NCBI GenBank assembly: GCA_905479025.1
Contig: CAJQKX010000010.1
Span: 1-7,791 of the forward strand
Length of the DNA stretch: 7,791 nt
From: an uncultured Paraglaciecola sp.
GTDB lineage: Bacteria > Pseudomonadota > Gammaproteobacteria > Enterobacterales > Alteromonadaceae
Reading direction: 5' to 3'
This document shows, in pieces, positions 5,172 to 7,791 of this stretch (position 1 is the first letter of the stretch; every line of letters starts with the position of its first letter). The translations under genes were made by a program, and so were the position numbers. The notes under the pieces are model-generated. The model was not told the DNA's origin. It saw nothing but the letters and a program-made list of their open reading frames with translations, and ran no database searches.

Positions 5172-7791
5172 TTAGGACAGAGGAGCCAATAATGTGCCTA
5201 AAATATCATCTGTTAAACTTAGGTTACCTTGGCTGACTTCCTCTGATAATAAGGCATTAGCCAACTCCGCTTTTTTATTTTGGATTTGTAGAATTTTTTC
5301 TTCGATAGAGTTTTCAATAATTAATTTATAGACAAATACAGGTTTGTCTTGACCAATACGGTAAGCTCGATCTGTAGCTTGATTTTCCACTGCAGGATTC
5401 CACCAAGGATCAAAATGGATCACAGTGTCGGCGGCAGTTAAATTCAAACCTACGCCACCGGCTCTTAAGCTAATTAAAAATACAGGTACTTTTCCAGACT
5501 CAAATTGCTCAACTATTGCTTGGCGATCTCTACTGCTACCTGTGAGTTTGACATAGGGTATCTTGCTGGAGACTAGCTCTGTCTCTATCAAAGCTAACAT
5601 GCTGGTGAACTGAGAAAAAATAAGAACCTTTCTTCCTTCTTCAACCATTTCTGGCAAAGTTTCCATCAAAAATTCTAACTTAGCGGATTGATGCACAATT
5701 TTTGCGCTGGGCAATGATAACAACTGTGGATGATTACAAACTTGACGCAATTTTAGTAACGCATCTAGAATTTCTATTTGGCTGCGTTGCAGACCTTTTG
5801 CGGCGATGATTTCTTTTAGACGAGAATCCATGGTCAAACGCACAGACTCATATAACTCAGCCTGTTTACCATCAATTTTAAGAGATTGTATAATGGTGGT
5901 TTTTTTAGGTAATTCTTTGGCAATAAGTTCTTTGGTTCGACGTAATATAAATGGCTTGATACGTTGGTTAAGCATGCTCTTACGTTCATGGTCATTGTGC
6001 TTTTCAATCGGTGTTTTAAACAGACGAGTAAATTGTTGATAACCTGCTAAAAAGCCTGGTAATAAAAAGTTAAATTGTGCCCAAAACTCACCTAAATGAT
6101 TTTCCATGGGCGTGCCAGTTAAACATAACTTATGCTCAGCCTTGAGTGTCAACATCGTTTGGTAAAGCTTGGTTTTTGGATTTTTGATATAATGAGCTTC
6201 GTCTAAAATCAAATAATAATAAACGTGGTGCTGATGCACTTCACTGTCTTTTAACACTAAAGGATAACTGGTGATCACGATATCGTATTGCTTCAGTAGC
6301 TCAAAATTCTCTTGCCGCTTAGCACCATTTATGACGATATAAGACAAGCTAGGCGTAAACTTTTCTATTTCTTTGGCCCAATTAAATAGCACACTGGTGG
6401 GCGCAATAATTAAACTAGGCCCAGTCAGCCGACCTTGTTCTTTCTCGAGTAATAAGTGGCTAAGTGCTTGTATCGTTTTTCCTAGTCCCATGTCGTCGGC
6501 CAAAATACCATTGAGTCCATATTCTCGTAAAAACTGTAACCAATTCAATCCTTGATGCTGATATTCACGCAATTCAGCCAATAATAGCTTGGGGATAGGG
6601 GCAGACTGGATCGCGTTAAAATTTCGTAGCTTTTCTGCAAGAAGACGCAATTTATTTGCACCTTTAGTGAGGATCCCTTGATTATCCAATTCACTGAGGG
6701 TTTGATGACTTTGAAAGCGTGATAAGCGAATGGTGCCATCGTCTTGCAAAGACCCGGGTATAAATAATTCAACAAATTGTTTCAGTAAAGGCTGAATACT
6801 CTGATATGACAACGCAATGAATTTTCCTTCAGAGAGTTCAACAAACACCTTTTCATCACTGTCGAAATAAGTTTGATCATTCACCAGCATATCTTTAGGT
6901 AGTTGCTCTAGAGCACTGAGTAATATAGGAAAAGCAGCCACACTTTGTCCATCTATGTTTAAATTCAAGCCTATGGAGAAAAAATCATGACCTTCTTTTT
7001 GTATTACATTGGCATCAAATACACTATCCGTATCTAATTCTTGATAATGAAAACTATCATCATACTCTATTTGCCACCCCTGCTTTTTCAATTGTGGTAG
7101 CTGATTATGTAAAAATGATAAATTAAGGTTTCGTCCTTGTAACACCATCATATAACCACTCTCAAAGCCTTTATGATTGGAAGCAGATTGCAATTGAGGC
7201 ATGAAATTCCATGTTTTAAGGGACTCCATGATCATTTTTTCAAAAGCAAAATCACGATAAATGCTTTCATCACCCTTTTGAGAAGATAATTGGTGTTTAT
7301 TATTTAAAGGGCTTACACGCTGGCCATTATAAGCAAACCATAATGACAGTTGAGTATAATAAGCTTGATTTATATTTGGCGTAGCTAGGCGAATATGAGG
7401 CACTGGCCTTGCTAGGCTAAACTCTTTTTTAAGCTTTGGTTTAGGCAACTTTCTCGCAATATCCCCCAAAGACATATCTAACTTACTCAACACCCAGGGC
7501 ATCTTTTCTTCAGAAAAAGTAGGGCTGTCAAGAAACTGCCCATCAAACTCACTATTTAAATCAGTTTCAACCAGACCCAACATATTGGTTTTGATATTGT
7601 AATAACTAATAGGCTGTGACTTTATCAATCTAACATCAGCATTACTTTTATCTAATACCAAGTCTAACTTGTGCACTGTACTGCGTGTTTGCCACTGCCA
7701 GTTTGCTTTTAGAGGCGCTCCTAGAGAAATAGCATGTTTTAAGTCCGCCCCATCTCCCCAGAAGCATCGGCCAGTACTCACCAACAGATGC
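5172..7791 (-). CDS. SNF2/SWI2-family DEAD/DEAH-box ATPase, N-terminus beyond window
   Basis: This protein belongs to the bacterial SNF2 helicase-like ATPases, cytoplasmic enzymes that use ATP to translocate on DNA and displace bound proteins. Residues are numbered from the TTG at 7784. Residues 1 to about 395 are a divergent region resembling the bacterial SNF2-associated domain. The SNF2_N core starts near LREYQHQGLNWL (405-416). Walker A is DDMGLGKT (430-437), the Walker B box is DEAH (528-531) and motif III is LTGTPMEN (555-562). The C-terminal helicase domain holds VLIFSQF (720-726), LRAGGVGLNLTAAD (773-786) and QATDRAYRIGQ (802-812). All ATPase motifs are intact. The frame stays open past the TTG to the edge (codons CTG, CAT), so TTG is probably not the start. 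Relatives often carry an N-terminal SWIM zinc domain, which would lie outside. The stop codon is 85 bp from the upstream protease ATG and 106 bp from the preferred one. The exact role is unknown. Confidence 0.93.
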   Translation of the reverse strand, partial: HLLVSTGRCFWGDGADLKHAISLGAPLKANWQWQTRSTVHKLDLVLDKSNADVRLIKSQPISYYNIKTNMLGLVETDLNSEFDGQFLDSPTFSEEKMPWVLSKLDMSLGDIARKLPKPKLKKEFSLARPVPHIRLATPNINQAYYTQLSLWFAYNGQRVSPLNNKHQLSSQKGDESIYRDFAFEKMIMESLKTWNFMPQLQSASNHKGFESGYMMVLQGRNLNLSFLHNQLPQLKKQGWQIEYDDSFHYQELDTDSVFDANVIQKEGHDFFSIGLNLNIDGQSVAAFPILLSALEQLPKDMLVNDQTYFDSDEKVFVELSEGKFIALSYQSIQPLLKQFVELFIPGSLQDDGTIRLSRFQSHQTLSELDNQGILTKGANKLRLLAEKLRNFNAIQSAPIPKLLLAELREYQHQGLNWLQFLREYGLNGILADDMGLGKTIQALSHLLLEKEQGRLTGPSLIIAPTSVLFNWAKEIEKFTPSLSYIVINGAKRQENFELLKQYDIVITSYPLVLKDSEVHQHHVYYYLILDEAHYIKNPKTKLYQTMLTLKAEHKLCLTGTPMENHLGEFWAQFNFLLPGFLAGYQQFTRLFKTPIEKHNDHERKSMLNQRIKPFILRRTKELIAKELPKKTTIIQSLKIDGKQAELYESVRLTMDSRLKEIIAAKGLQRSQIEILDALLKLRQVCNHPQLLSLPSAKIVHQSAKLEFLMETLPEMVEEGRKVLIFSQFTSMLALIETELVSSKIPYVKLTGSSRDRQAIVEQFESGKVPVFLISLRAGGVGLNLTAADTVIHFDPWWNPAVENQATDRAYRIGQDKPVFVYKLIIENSIEEKILQIQNKKAELANALLSEEVSQGNLSLTDDILGTLLAPLS

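Overview
The window looks like a piece of chromosome from a marine gammaproteobacterium, most likely in or near the Alteromonadales (for example Alteromonadaceae). The basis is its AT-leaning composition, acidic thrombospondin type-3 repeats of the AFPxDxxExxDxDxDGxGDN kind, a GlyGly-CTERM (rhombosortase) tail on a secreted protease, a small PilZ protein, and a bacterial SNF2 helicase. The genus is inference. I see no tRNA, rRNA, CRISPR array, insertion sequence or prophage gene.

Layout, left to right. The left edge holds the 3' end of a DUF6624-like gene (+). After a 167-bp gap comes a complete 279-aa phytanoyl-CoA dioxygenase (PhyH)-type Fe(II)/2-oxoglutarate oxygenase (+). A 634-bp stretch without a convincing gene follows. 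It carries a perfect 14-bp inverted repeat just after the oxygenase and three smaller hairpins. Next is a short GTG-started PilZ protein (+). Facing it on the minus strand is a 977- to 984-aa secreted metzincin-type metalloprotease. Its order is signal peptide, prodomain, catalytic domain with HEIGHNFGAGH, TSP3 cluster, beta-propeller with NHL-like repeats, second TSP3 cluster, and GlyGly-CTERM anchor. Upstream of it on the same strand is a large SNF2-family ATPase whose N-terminus runs off the right edge.

The genes do not form an obvious single pathway. The protease should be exported by Sec, carried out by type II secretion and processed by a rhombosortase, all encoded elsewhere. The PilZ protein would be a cyclic-di-GMP sensor, but one of its signature residues is changed. 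The SNF2 protein probably remodels nucleic acid-protein complexes. The oxygenase substrate cannot be read from the context. I found no clear evidence of a new multi-gene system. The most distinctive items are the protease architecture and its extended C-terminal tail, the PilZ Ser-to-Cys change, and the structured non-coding stretch.
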